Source: an uncultured Selenomonas sp. (GTDB taxonomy: Bacteria; Bacillota; Negativicutes; Selenomonadales; Selenomonadaceae). Taken from it: 32,459 nt of DNA. The notes beneath the pieces are model-generated. The model was not told the origin of the DNA, made no database searches, and saw only the letters and a list, made by a program, of their open reading frames with translations. The stretch spans positions 1 through 32,459 of the forward strand of contig CAJPOT010000018.1 in NCBI GenBank assembly GCA_905372355.1, read 5' to 3'. This document shows, piece after piece, positions 22,648-31,077 of this stretch (the stretch's first letter is position 1; each line of letters starts with the position of its first letter). The position numbers and the translations under genes are program-made.

Positions 22648-24561
22648 ATGATACGGGAGCAGCGCAGCAGGGAGAAGCTTGAGGCGTATTACCAGAGGTT
22701 TCGCGACGAAGGAGAGATCGACGTCAACGTGCATCCGTGGGTGGCTGAGGCGTGGCGTGAGAGCAGGCGGCTCGACGTGCCATCGATGGGGACGGAGCCG
22801 AAGCGCGTGCTTTCTGCGGAGGATTTTTGTGCACTGCAGAAAAAGCATGCTCCTGCCATCGACTGCCTTCTGCAGCTGACGGAGGGCGTGCAGGAGTTCT
22901 TTGCGCGTTACGGCTTGAGTCTCTTGCTGCTCGACGCCGAGGCGCTCGTCTTGAAGAGCTGCACGCTGCCCTTCATGCGTCTGCCTCCCGGCAAGGTCGA
23001 AGGCTCGCGCCTTGGTATCGAAGAGATCGGCGCTTCGAGCATCAGCATAGCGAAGGAGAAGCGTGTGCCGTTTTGGGTCTTCGGGCCGGAGATTTGGCGC
23101 GAGGCGTCTCACGAAAGCGATGCCTGTACAGCGCCCGTCCTCGTCGGCGGCGAACTGCGCTATCTCGTGAACATCGTCGTGGACGATCCGAAGCTCGTGC
23201 CGCAGGATGCCGTCATCGCTCAGCTTCTGCTCATCGCGCGTTCGCTTGAGGCCGCCTTGGCGCGCGACCTCAGACTGCAGGCGCAGGAGGCAATCTTGGA
23301 TGCCGCGCCGTTCGCCGTCTATCATATCCTGCCGAGCGGCGAGGTCGCTTACGCGAACCGCTTGGGATTGGAGCGTCTCACGCGCATCGGAGCGCGCGAT
23401 CAGGCGACGAGCCGTCTGTCGAACCTTAACGACATCGTTTTGAATTATCGTCACACGCCGATCTATCAGGGATTCAGCGGCACGCCCTGCTACAACAAGG
23501 AGGTCACATGGATCACGGAGGCGAAGACGTATGAGGACGTCACGACCGTCGTGCCGATCGAAAGCCCTGTGACGCGCGAGGTCAATGGCGTCGTGACCGT
23601 TTCCATGCCCATTGAGGATCTTAGAATGCTCGTCGCGCACACGGCGGGCTATACGGCGAAGTACAGTCTCGCCACGATGGCAGGCAAGGGACAGGCGTTC
23701 CAAGCGCTGCGTGAAAAAGCGCTGCGCGTGGCGAGGGGAAAGAATCATGTGCTGCTGCAGGGCGAGGGCGGCACGGGCAAGCAGCGTCTGGCGCACGGCA
23801 TACATCAGGCGTCGGCGCGCGCGGCGGGGCCTTTGATTTCCTTCCGCTGCGGCGATGTGCAGCCGGAACTTCTGGACGAAGAGCTTTTCGGCGCGGCGGT
23901 TTCCCCCGATGTCAGCCGTCCCGGCAAATTGGAGCTTGCCTTTGGCGGCACGCTCTTTCTCGATGAGATCGAGAAGCTGCCGAAGAAGACGGCGGCCGCT
24001 CTCGCGGCGGCTCTGCGCGAGGGCAAGGCGCATCGTCTCGGCGAGACGGTCGTGCGCCCCATCGACGTGCGGATCATCGCCGACTGTGACGGTGATCTCA
24101 AGCGCTTGACGGAGCGAGGCCTCTTCGACCGGAGTCTCTACGACATCGTTTCACGCAGCGTCATACGCATGCCGGCGCTGCGCAACCGACGCGAGGATAT
24201 TCCCCTGCTCGCCGAGCAGATTATATGCGAGCTAGCCGAGCAGCACCGCATGGAGAGGAAGCGGCTTCTGCCGGAAACGCTGACGCTTCTTGAAGCATAC
24301 GATTGGCCGGGCAACATCAAGCAGATGCAGAGCATCTTGGAGCAGGCGTTCTTCCATACGGAGGGCATGGCGATTTCGCCTGAGAACATCAATCTCATGG
24401 GCGACGTCAAGCCCGATGATGACTGGAAGACAGATCGGGAAATATTCCTGCGTGCATGGAAGGCGGCGGGCGGCAACGTCAGCCGCTTGGCGAATCTTCT
24501 CGATGTCAGCCGCGTCACGCTGTATCGCTATTTGAAGAAGTTTCAGTTGGAAAAAGTGTAG
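22648..24561 (+). CDS. AcoR/NtrC-type AAA+ regulator lacking the GAFTGA loop
   Basis: The product is a 637-residue regulator with an N-terminal GAF-like sensor (about 55-210), a PAS domain (about 212-325), an AAA+ domain (about 345-575) and a Fis-type helix-turn-helix (about 600-637, GGNVSRLANLLDVSRVTLYRYLKKF). Walker A is GEGGTGKQ (372-379; usually GESGTGKE). Walker B is LFLDEIEKL (D439, E440), and LRNRREDIPLL (511-521) and DWPGNIKQM are kept. The sigma-54 contact motif GAFTGA is missing: after ELFG (412-415) comes AAVSPDVSRPGKLEL, about four residues shorter than usual. It may therefore act on sigma-70 promoters, as TyrR does. ATG at 22648 follows GGGGGAGAG. It heads a co-directional run; trmB starts 12 bases after its stop. 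Confidence 0.9.
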   Translation: MIREQRSREKLEAYYQRFRDEGEIDVNVHPWVAEAWRESRRLDVPSMGTEPKRVLSAEDFCALQKKHAPAIDCLLQLTEGVQEFFARYGLSLLLLDAEALVLKSCTLPFMRLPPGKVEGSRLGIEEIGASSISIAKEKRVPFWVFGPEIWREASHESDACTAPVLVGGELRYLVNIVVDDPKLVPQDAVIAQLLLIARSLEAALARDLRLQAQEAILDAAPFAVYHILPSGEVAYANRLGLERLTRIGARDQATSRLSNLNDIVLNYRHTPIYQGFSGTPCYNKEVTWITEAKTYEDVTTVVPIESPVTREVNGVVTVSMPIEDLRMLVAHTAGYTAKYSLATMAGKGQAFQALREKALRVARGKNHVLLQGEGGTGKQRLAHGIHQASARAAGPLISFRCGDVQPELLDEELFGAAVSPDVSRPGKLELAFGGTLFLDEIEKLPKKTAAALAAALREGKAHRLGETVVRPIDVRIIADCDGDLKRLTERGLFDRSLYDIVSRSVIRMPALRNRREDIPLLAEQIICELAEQHRMERKRLLPETLTLLEAYDWPGNIKQMQSILEQAFFHTEGMAISPENINLMGDVKPDDDWKTDREIFLRAWKAAGGNVSRLANLLDVSRVTLYRYLKKFQLEKV

Positions 24562-24573
24562 GGAGGAAGTTCT

Positions 24574-25224
24574 GTGCGACTGCGCAGGAAGCCGTGGGTG
24601 GATGAGGCCATTCACGCATACGATGATTTTGTCTATCCGAAGGATCGCCCGGCGGGCGAGGCGGAAAGAGGACGTTGGCAGGAGATCTTCGGACGCGAGG
24701 CGCCGCTCTTCGTCGAACTTGGCACGGGCAAGGGCGATTTCATTCGTCAGATGGCGGAGCGCGCCCCTGAGGTCAATTTCATCGGCATCGAGAAGCAGCA
24801 GGATGTGCTCATCGCGGCGGCGAAGAAGGTGCGCGAGAAGGAGCTGAAGAATGTGCGCCTGCTCGTTTTCGACATCGCCCAGCTTGAGAAAATTTTTGCG
24901 CCGGGGGAAGTCGATCGTTTCTTTGTGAACTTCTGCGATCCGTGGCCCAAGGCGCGTCATGCGAAGCGCCGCCTCACGCACCGCAGTTTTCTCGCTCGCT
25001 ACAAGGAACTCCTCGTGCCCGGCGGCAAGCTTGTCTTTAAGACGGACAACCGCGCGCTCTTTGATTTTTCGTTGGAGGAGTTCCGCGAGATGGGGCTTTC
25101 GCTGCACGACGTTTCCTATGATCTGCACAGCGAGGCACGTCCCGACAACGTGATGACGGAGTATGAAAAGAAATTCAGCGGCAAGGGTGAGAAAATCAAC
25201 CGCTGCGAGGTCACGTTCGCGTGA
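24574..25224 (+). CDS. trmB: tRNA (guanine-N7-)-methyltransferase
   Basis: TrmB methylates G46 in the tRNA variable loop using SAM. The 216-residue length is normal. The SAM-binding motif FVELGTGKGDFI (46-57) and the acidic GIEKQQDVL strand end are visible. The TrmB signature NFCDPWPKARHAKRRLTH (about 124-141) and the C-terminal TEYEKKFSGKGEKI are also present. The GTG start at 24574 is supported by GGGAGG about 8 bases upstream. The next gene starts 12 bases after its stop. Confidence 0.96.
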   Translation: MRLRRKPWVDEAIHAYDDFVYPKDRPAGEAERGRWQEIFGREAPLFVELGTGKGDFIRQMAERAPEVNFIGIEKQQDVLIAAAKKVREKELKNVRLLVFDIAQLEKIFAPGEVDRFFVNFCDPWPKARHAKRRLTHRSFLARYKELLVPGGKLVFKTDNRALFDFSLEEFREMGLSLHDVSYDLHSEARPDNVMTEYEKKFSGKGEKINRCEVTFA

Positions 25225-25235
25225 AGGAGGGGACT

Positions 25236-26453
25236 ATGGAAAGACAGGAAGCCGCAGAAGACAAGGGCAAGAAGAGCTTCTGGGTCAGCGATATGGAGGC
25301 GGTGCTCGCCATCTTCATCGTGCTCCTCGTCTTCGGCAGCATCAACGTGTTCAGCTCAAGCTTCATCTTGGCGGAAACGACGTTTGGCACGCCGTACTTC
25401 TTCTTGCAGCGTCAGCTTTTCAATCTTGCGGCGGGCTTCTTCTGCTTCTTTCTTGGCTGCCGCGTGAATTACCATCGCTGGCGTGCGTGGATCGTGCCCG
25501 TCGTCATAATCACGATCCTCTCGCTCATCGCAGTCCTTCTCGTGGGCGCGGAGGTCAACGGCTCGAAGCGTTGGCTCGGCACGGCAGGTTTTCAGATTCA
25601 GCCAGCGGAAATTGCGAAGCTCGTTTCCCTGATGCTCATTTCTGCTTATGCGGCATACCGTGTGCGAAATGACAAGCCCATCGACATTCTCTTCCCGAAT
25701 CCGCAGTATCTGCTCGTCCTCTTCATGGGATTGTTGATCGAGCTGGAGCCGGACGGCGGCACGATGTTCATCGTCATCTTCGTGCCTTTCATGCTCCTTT
25801 GCATTGCAGGGCTTCAAAAGACGAAAGTGCTGACGACAGTCGCCATCTTTGCGGCGGCGGGCACGGCACTGTCCATCCTGCAGCCGTACCGCCTTGCACG
25901 CCTCAAGGTTCTGCTCGATCCGTGGGCGGATTCGCAGGGCATCGGCTATCAGACGGTGCAGTCTCTGTCCGCCATCGGCTCGGGCGGCCTCACGGGCATG
26001 GGGCTTGGCATGGGCGTGAGCAAGTACAGCTACCTGCCCGAGGCGCATACGGATTTCGCCTTCGCCATCTTCAGCCAGGAGACAGGCTTTCTGGGTGTCA
26101 TTCTCGTGCTCGTGCTCTACTCGGCGTTCACCGTCTACGGCGCACGCATCGCAAATGCCGCCTCTGACGCTTACGGACAGTTTCTCGCTACGGGCATCCT
26201 GCTGCTCATCAGCGGTCAGGCGGTCATCAACCTTCTGATGGTCGGCGGCCTCCTGCCTGTCATCGGCGTGCCGCTGCCTTTCATCAGCTACGGCGGCACA
26301 TCGCTGATGATCAGCATGGCGAGCGTCGGCATCCTCTTGAACATTGGACAGCACGGCACGGGCGCGTCGAATCGCAGCAAGCTCCGGGAAGCCTTGGAGC
26401 GCGATGTGGCGAAGAAGAAAGCGGAGCGTCATCTGCGCCTCGTGAAGAAGTAG
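25236..26453 (+). CDS. FtsW/RodA/SpoVE-family peptidoglycan glycosyltransferase
   Basis: The product is a 405-residue SEDS-family inner-membrane protein with about ten helices that polymerises lipid II into glycan chains, working with a class B penicillin-binding protein. Motifs are WLGTAGFQIQPAEIAKL (about 114-130), LPEAHTDFAFAIFSQETGFLG with the catalytic Asp in HTD, and VIGVPLPFISYGGTSLM near the end. The LPEAHTDF form is closer to FtsW/SpoVE than to RodA. The ATG at 25236 follows AAGGAGGGG at good spacing; a GTG at 25221 overlaps the trmB stop and lies upstream of the ribosome site. No PBP or division gene is adjacent, so it may be an accessory rather than the housekeeping copy. Confidence 0.92.
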   Translation: MERQEAAEDKGKKSFWVSDMEAVLAIFIVLLVFGSINVFSSSFILAETTFGTPYFFLQRQLFNLAAGFFCFFLGCRVNYHRWRAWIVPVVIITILSLIAVLLVGAEVNGSKRWLGTAGFQIQPAEIAKLVSLMLISAYAAYRVRNDKPIDILFPNPQYLLVLFMGLLIELEPDGGTMFIVIFVPFMLLCIAGLQKTKVLTTVAIFAAAGTALSILQPYRLARLKVLLDPWADSQGIGYQTVQSLSAIGSGGLTGMGLGMGVSKYSYLPEAHTDFAFAIFSQETGFLGVILVLVLYSAFTVYGARIANAASDAYGQFLATGILLLISGQAVINLLMVGGLLPVIGVPLPFISYGGTSLMISMASVGILLNIGQHGTGASNRSKLREALERDVAKKKAERHLRLVKK

Positions 26454-26469
26454 CAGGGGAGGGATTCTC

Positions 26470-27105
26470 TTGGAAAGCATCTATGGCAAGCAGGGAGAGG
26501 CGCTCCCTGAGATTCTTGGCGCGTTTCGCACGCGCATCGAGGAGATCAGCGCACGCGTCAAGGAGCGCACAGGATCGGCGCCCTACGAGCATCTGATTTG
26601 CCGCGTCAAGTCGGACGAGAGCATGCGTGAGAAGTGCCGCCGCAAAGGACTGCCCGAGACGCCGCAGTCGGCTCTCTGCAAGGTGCATGATGCCATCGGC
26701 GTCCGCGTCGTCTGCCGCTTCATCGATGACGTCTACGTCGTCGTGCGTGCGCTCAAAAATCTTTCGGGCGTGACGGTCTTCGAGGAGAAGGACTACATTC
26801 GCGACGTGAAGCCGAACGGCTATCGCAGTTACCACATGATCGTTTCGATCGAAGCGCCGTTCGAAGATGTGGCAGGGAGGAACCCCGGGCATTTCTTTGT
26901 GGAATTGCAGCTTCGCACGCTCGCCATGGACTCTTGGGCGAGCTTGGAGCACGAGATGATGTACAAGCACACGGTCAAGAATCGCAAACTCTTGGCGGCG
27001 GAGCTCAAGCGCTGCGCCGATGAGCTTGCTTCGTGCGACCTTTCGATGCAGACGATCCGCAACTTGATTCGAGAGACTGATGTGATGGGCGAGGTGATGG
27101 CATGA
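26470..27105 (+). CDS. Small alarmone synthetase, RelA/SpoT-type (p)ppGpp synthetase domain
   Basis: The product is a 211-residue single-domain (p)ppGpp synthetase of the RelP/RelQ size class. It transfers pyrophosphate from ATP to GTP or GDP. Motifs are HDAIGVRVVCRFIDDVY (about 73-89), the G-loop KDYIRDVKPNGYRSYHMIV (about 102-120) with the GTP-stacking Tyr, and VELQLRTLAMDSWASLEHEMMYK (about 139-161) with the catalytic Glu. There is no hydrolase or TGS domain. A TTG start at 26470 is used; GGGGAGGGA lies upstream at good spacing. The stop overlaps the response-regulator start (ATGA), an unusual coupling of stringent signalling to a two-component system. Confidence 0.93.
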   Translation: MESIYGKQGEALPEILGAFRTRIEEISARVKERTGSAPYEHLICRVKSDESMREKCRRKGLPETPQSALCKVHDAIGVRVVCRFIDDVYVVVRALKNLSGVTVFEEKDYIRDVKPNGYRSYHMIVSIEAPFEDVAGRNPGHFFVELQLRTLAMDSWASLEHEMMYKHTVKNRKLLAAELKRCADELASCDLSMQTIRNLIRETDVMGEVMA

Positions 27106-27770
27106 AGCTCCTGCTGGCGGAAGATGAAAAAGATATGGCGGCGGCGCTCGTCGCAGTTCTGGAGCATTCGGGCTACGAGGTCGACGCCGTTCGCGACGGC
27201 AGGGCGGCTCTGGCGCTCGCGCACAAAGGCGCTTACGCCTGCATGGTCTTCGATGTGATGATGCCCGTGATGGATGGCGTGACGGCCTTGAAAGAACTGC
27301 GTGCGGCGGGCGATACGACGCCCGTCCTGCTGCTGACGGCGAAGGCGGAAGTCGGCGACCGCATCGAGGGGCTTGACGCGGGGGCGGACGACTACCTGCC
27401 CAAGCCTTTCGCGATGGGGGAGCTGCTCGCACGCCTGCGGTCTTTGACGCGCCGCGCCGAAGTCTATGCGTCCGCCGAGCTGTCGCTCGGCTCGGTCACG
27501 CTCGACGTCGGAAAGCAGGAACTGGCGGCGAAGAGTGCCGTGCGCCTTGCGAGCAAGGAGACGCAGCTCATGCAGCTCTTGATGATGAATGCGGGAAAGC
27601 GCGTCACGACGTCGGAGATTTACGAACGCGTGTGGCAGGGAACGGAAGAGGGCGCGGACATCGTCTGGGTCTACATCTCCTACCTGCGACAGAAACTCAA
27701 GGCGATTCATGGCGACATTGCGATTCGCGGCGAGCAGGGGGGAAGCTACACGATCTGCGAGGTGGGCTAG
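27102..27770 (+). CDS. OmpR/PhoB-family response regulator
   Basis: The 222-residue product has a receiver domain (1-118) with acidic pocket E7-D8, phospho-acceptor D51 in MVFDVMMPVMDG, T79 in LLLTAKA and K101 in YLPKPF. A winged-helix DNA-binding domain follows (about 128-220: LASKETQLMQLLMMNAGKRVTTSEIYERVW, then VYISYLRQKLKAI). Its ATG overlaps the alarmone synthetase stop, and the kinase gene starts at the base after its own stop. It is the partner of that kinase. Confidence 0.95.
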   Translation: MKLLLAEDEKDMAAALVAVLEHSGYEVDAVRDGRAALALAHKGAYACMVFDVMMPVMDGVTALKELRAAGDTTPVLLLTAKAEVGDRIEGLDAGADDYLPKPFAMGELLARLRSLTRRAEVYASAELSLGSVTLDVGKQELAAKSAVRLASKETQLMQLLMMNAGKRVTTSEIYERVWQGTEEGADIVWVYISYLRQKLKAIHGDIAIRGEQGGSYTICEVG

Positions 27771-29009
27771 ATGGAAATGGTATCGCGGCTGCGGCGCAAG
27801 TTCATCGCCCTCGGCACGGCTGCCGTTGTCCTCATCGTTTTCGTCGTGCTCGCCGCTTTGAACCTCGCGAGCTTCTACGACGAGGGAAGCCGCATCGAGG
27901 CGGTGCTCTCTTACATCACGCGCCACGACGGCAAGCTGCCCGAAAAGCGCATCGTTGACGAGGGATTCGACTATACGCCGGAGTTCGCCTTTCAGACGCG
28001 CTACTACTGGGCGAAGTTCAGTGAGGATGGTGCACTCCTTGCGGCGGATGCGAGCCACATCGCCGCCGTCACCGACGAGGAAGCCGAGGTGCTGGCGGCG
28101 CGTCTCGCTCATGGCGCCAGCCTGCGCGGCAACTACGAAGCCGACGGCGCCTACTACGCCTATCTCATCACAAAGCTTGAGGGGGGCGGCTCCTTCGTCG
28201 TCGTCATGGACTGTACGCGCGAGATGCAGATGGTCTGGAACGGCGTGCGCTTTTCCGTCCTCGTCGGCATCCTCTGCGTGCTGCTCTACATCGCGCTCGT
28301 CGCGTGCTTCTCACGCTGCCTCGTCGCGCCCTTCGTGCGCAACTTGAAGAGCCAGCGACAATTCGTCACGAACGCGAGTCATGAGCTGAAGACGCCGATC
28401 GCCATCATCTCGGCGAATACGGAGGTGCTTGAGATCACGATGGGCAAAAACCAGTGGACGGAGACGATCTTGAAGCAGGTAAAGCGACTCTCAGGTCTCG
28501 TCAACGACATGGTCGCGCTCGCGAAGCTCGAAGAGCGCGTCTCGGAGCATTTCCACCCGATCGACGTCAACTGCGCGGAGACAGCGCGTGAGGTTGCCGC
28601 CTCCTTTGAACTTCCGGCAAAGGAGCAGGGAAAGCGGATCGTGACGGAAATCGAAGACGGCGTTCATGTGCTTGCCGACCAGCGCATCATTTACACATTG
28701 ATGAACGTCCTCGTCGACAATGCCGTCAAATATGCAGACGACGGCGGCGACGTGCAGATCGCTCTCGCGAGCGGCAGGCGCGGGCGCGGCATGGTCTTTT
28801 CCGTGACGAATCCCTATGCGGCGGGCGAGGGCATAGACTATTCGCGCTTCTTCGAGCGTTTCTACCGCGAGGATGCGTCACATAACAGCGAGAAGGCCGG
28901 CTACGGCATCGGTCTGACGATCGCTGCTGAAATCGTCAGCTATCTCAAGGGAAAGCTCGCGGTTCGTTACAAGGATGGTGCGATCACTTTCGAGGCCGCA
29001 CTGAAGTGA
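27771..29009 (+). CDS. Membrane sensor histidine kinase
   Basis: The 412-residue kinase has a first transmembrane helix (about 12-33), an extracytoplasmic sensor of about 125 residues, and a second helix (about 160-180). A dimerisation/phosphoacceptor domain with H204 in NASHELKTPIAIISANTEVLE and an ATPase domain with N-box NVLVDNAVKYADDGG follow. The F-box FFERFYREDASHNSEKAGYGIGL carries the G2 motif. There is no HAMP domain: only about 20 residues link the second helix to the H-box. The usual G1 motif DNGxGI is not found; the strand reads VFSVTNPYAAGEGI, a variant seen in some Firmicutes kinases. It directly abuts its response regulator. Confidence 0.93.
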   Translation: MEMVSRLRRKFIALGTAAVVLIVFVVLAALNLASFYDEGSRIEAVLSYITRHDGKLPEKRIVDEGFDYTPEFAFQTRYYWAKFSEDGALLAADASHIAAVTDEEAEVLAARLAHGASLRGNYEADGAYYAYLITKLEGGGSFVVVMDCTREMQMVWNGVRFSVLVGILCVLLYIALVACFSRCLVAPFVRNLKSQRQFVTNASHELKTPIAIISANTEVLEITMGKNQWTETILKQVKRLSGLVNDMVALAKLEERVSEHFHPIDVNCAETAREVAASFELPAKEQGKRIVTEIEDGVHVLADQRIIYTLMNVLVDNAVKYADDGGDVQIALASGRRGRGMVFSVTNPYAAGEGIDYSRFFERFYREDASHNSEKAGYGIGLTIAAEIVSYLKGKLAVRYKDGAITFEAALK

Positions 29010-29021
29010 GGAGAAAAAAGA

Positions 29022-30044
29022 TTGAAGCTCATTTCCATCGTTGTCCCCGTATTCAACGAGGAGGACAATCTCGAACATTTTTATCAGGCGATTTCTGAAG
29101 TCATGGCTGCGACGAAGTACGACTTCGAACTGATTTTTGTCGATGACGGCTCGTGTGACAAGAGCCGCGAGATCCTGCGCCGCTTGGAGGAAAAGGATGC
29201 ACGCGTGCAGCCCATTTTCCTCTCGCGCAACTTCGGGCATCAGCTTGCCTTGACGTGCGGTCTCGACCACGCGGACGGCGCGGCGGTCATCATGATGGAC
29301 GGAGACATGCAGCATCCACCCGCGCTGATTCCGACGCTTCTTGCCAAGTGGGAAGAAGGTTTTGACGTCGTGCAGACGATCCGTGAGACGACGGAGGGCG
29401 TCGGTTTCTTGAAGCGGACGACGTCGTATTGGTACTACAAGGCGCTCAACAAGATTTCGCGCGTCCACATCCAGGAGGGCGGCTCGGATTTTCGACTCAT
29501 GGATCGCAAGGTCGTGCTGGAATTTCGCTGTTACCGTGAGCGTGCGCGCTTCATTCGCGGCATGATCGGCGCCATGGGCTACCGTCAGGTGCAGATCCGC
29601 TTCGTTGCGCCCAAGCGCTTTGCGGGCGTTTCCAAATTCTCGCCGCGAAAGATGCTGCACTTCGCGCTCGACGGCATCCTCGCCTATTCGACGGTGCCCC
29701 TGCGGCTGGGTCTTTACTCGGGGTTCATCTGCGGCATATTGAGTATCTTGCTGCTCCTCCATGTGCTTTACATCAAGTTCATCGAGGGGAGTGCCGTGCC
29801 CGGCTGGGCGACGATCACGGCCTGCGTGCTGCTCTTCGGTGGCCTGCAGCTCGTCGCGCTCGGCATTCTCGGCGAGTACATCGGGCGTATCTTTGAGGAG
29901 GTCAAGCGGCGGCCTCTCTACCTCGTCGCACGCGGCAAGCCCAAGGAAATCGCACGCATGGCGAGCGAGGACGCTGGGAGGGAGAAGAAAAGTCGTGAGG
30001 AGAGGGAAGGACATGACGATGAAGAAAAAGGAAATCATCCATGA
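29022..30044 (+). CDS. Glycosyltransferase family 2, GtrB/DPM1-like, membrane-anchored
   Basis: The 340-residue product opens with a GT-A catalytic domain: SIVVPVFNEEDNL (5-17), VDDGSCDKS (40-48) and the metal-binding DGDMQHPP (about 91-98). Two C-terminal transmembrane helices follow (about 228-250 and 262-287), then a basic, charged tail. This layout is that of polyprenyl-phosphate glycosyltransferases such as GtrB or ArnC, which load a sugar onto undecaprenyl phosphate for envelope decoration. The TTG start at 29022 has GAGGAG about 8 bases upstream. It lies 12 bases after the kinase gene, so the sugar transfer may be a target or partner of that two-component system. The end overlaps the YitT gene by 32 bases. 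Confidence 0.9.
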   Translation: MKLISIVVPVFNEEDNLEHFYQAISEVMAATKYDFELIFVDDGSCDKSREILRRLEEKDARVQPIFLSRNFGHQLALTCGLDHADGAAVIMMDGDMQHPPALIPTLLAKWEEGFDVVQTIRETTEGVGFLKRTTSYWYYKALNKISRVHIQEGGSDFRLMDRKVVLEFRCYRERARFIRGMIGAMGYRQVQIRFVAPKRFAGVSKFSPRKMLHFALDGILAYSTVPLRLGLYSGFICGILSILLLLHVLYIKFIEGSAVPGWATITACVLLFGGLQLVALGILGEYIGRIFEEVKRRPLYLVARGKPKEIARMASEDAGREKKSREEREGHDDEEKGNHP

Positions 30045-30951
30045 GGTGCGCCGCTACTTTGTAATCCTTTTCGGCTGTGCCGTCTGCGGCGTCGGCATCA
30101 ACCTCTTCATACTGCCGGCAAACTTGCTGACGAGCGGCCTTGGAGGCATTGCCATCCTCCTGCACTACTTCGTCGGCTGGCCTGTCGGCGCGCAGCTCCT
30201 CGTCTACAATCTGCCGATTCTCTACCTCGCGCATCGCTTCGTGGGAAAGCGCTACGCCGTCGATACGATCTTGGGCACGGTGCTCTTCTCCCTCGGCATC
30301 GACGCTTTCAGTTCGCTTTCGGCGCTGCATCCCGTGCACGACACGATGCTCAACGCCATCTTCGGCGGCGTCGTCTCGGGTATCGGCTACGGCATCATCT
30401 TCCGCTTCGGCTCGAATACGGGCGGCGTCGACGTGCTCGGCGCCATCTTGAAGAAGTATTGGTCGATTGACGTCGGCACGGGCGTATTCCTGCTCAACAT
30501 GCTCGTCATCGCAGCGTCGGCGGCGCTCTTCGATCTGGAGACGGCGCTCTTCACGCTCGTCTGCATCTATGCGACAGCGGAGCTTACGAACCGCTGGGCG
30601 GCGGGATTCAATCGCGAGAAGGCGATCTTTATCATCTCGGAGGAAAGTGAGAAGATCGGCGACGCTATCATGGAGAGCCTGCACCGCGGCGTCACCTACC
30701 TCGAAGGCCGGGGCGGCTTTCTGCAGGAAAAGAAAGCCGTCGTCTTTGTCGTCGTCTCCCTGACGCAGCTCGCACGCGTCAAGGCAATCTGCGATCGCTT
30801 GGACAAGAATGCGTTCCTCATCATCGCGAACGCTTCCGAAGTGCGCGGCAGAGGGTTTTCGCGCGAGCGCATCCTCTATCAGTTCGCGCAGCGCAAGGAG
30901 CTGATCGAGGCGCGGGAGAGGGAGAAGGGCGGGACGCGATTCAAAGGATGA
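30013..30951 (+). CDS. YitT-family membrane protein (DUF161 + DUF2179)
   Basis: The 312-residue product has about five membrane helices (about residues 15-200) and a cytoplasmic C-terminal DUF2179 domain (about 215-300, with FIISEESEKIGDAIMESLHRGVTYLEGRGGF). The family marker GVGINLFILPANLLTSGLGGIAILLHY (about 26-52) and FRFGSNTGGVDVLG (about 133-146) are intact. Function is unknown across the family; transport is suspected. ATG at 30013 is used; ATG at 30019 has better spacing from AAGG and is an equal alternative. It is the last gene of the run. Confidence 0.9.
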   Translation: MTMKKKEIIHEVRRYFVILFGCAVCGVGINLFILPANLLTSGLGGIAILLHYFVGWPVGAQLLVYNLPILYLAHRFVGKRYAVDTILGTVLFSLGIDAFSSLSALHPVHDTMLNAIFGGVVSGIGYGIIFRFGSNTGGVDVLGAILKKYWSIDVGTGVFLLNMLVIAASAALFDLETALFTLVCIYATAELTNRWAAGFNREKAIFIISEESEKIGDAIMESLHRGVTYLEGRGGFLQEKKAVVFVVVSLTQLARVKAICDRLDKNAFLIIANASEVRGRGFSRERILYQFAQRKELIEAREREKGGTRFKG

Positions 30952-30958
30952 TTTCAGC

Positions 30959-31012
30959 AACGACAACAGGCAGAGCCGCATGGGATGGCGGCTCTGCCTG
31001 TTGTCGTTTTTG
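30959..31012 (+). terminator. Very strong terminator closing the long co-directional run
   Basis: Two 21-base arms (30959-30979 and 30988-31008) are perfect reverse complements around an 8-base loop, with core CAGAGCCGC/GCGGCTCTG. A T run follows (TTTTTGC). Confidence 0.92.
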
Positions 31013-31077
31013 CTTATATCTTTTTGCGGAGACGCCGGCTCGATTTGTCCCGCTTCGGTCGTCTTATCAGCGAAGCC

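Noticed and set aside
22609..24033. Minus-strand open frame of 474 codons opposite the AAA+ regulator
   Set aside because: Arg/Leu-rich shadow translation with no recognisable domain; it would also run through the divergent promoter region.
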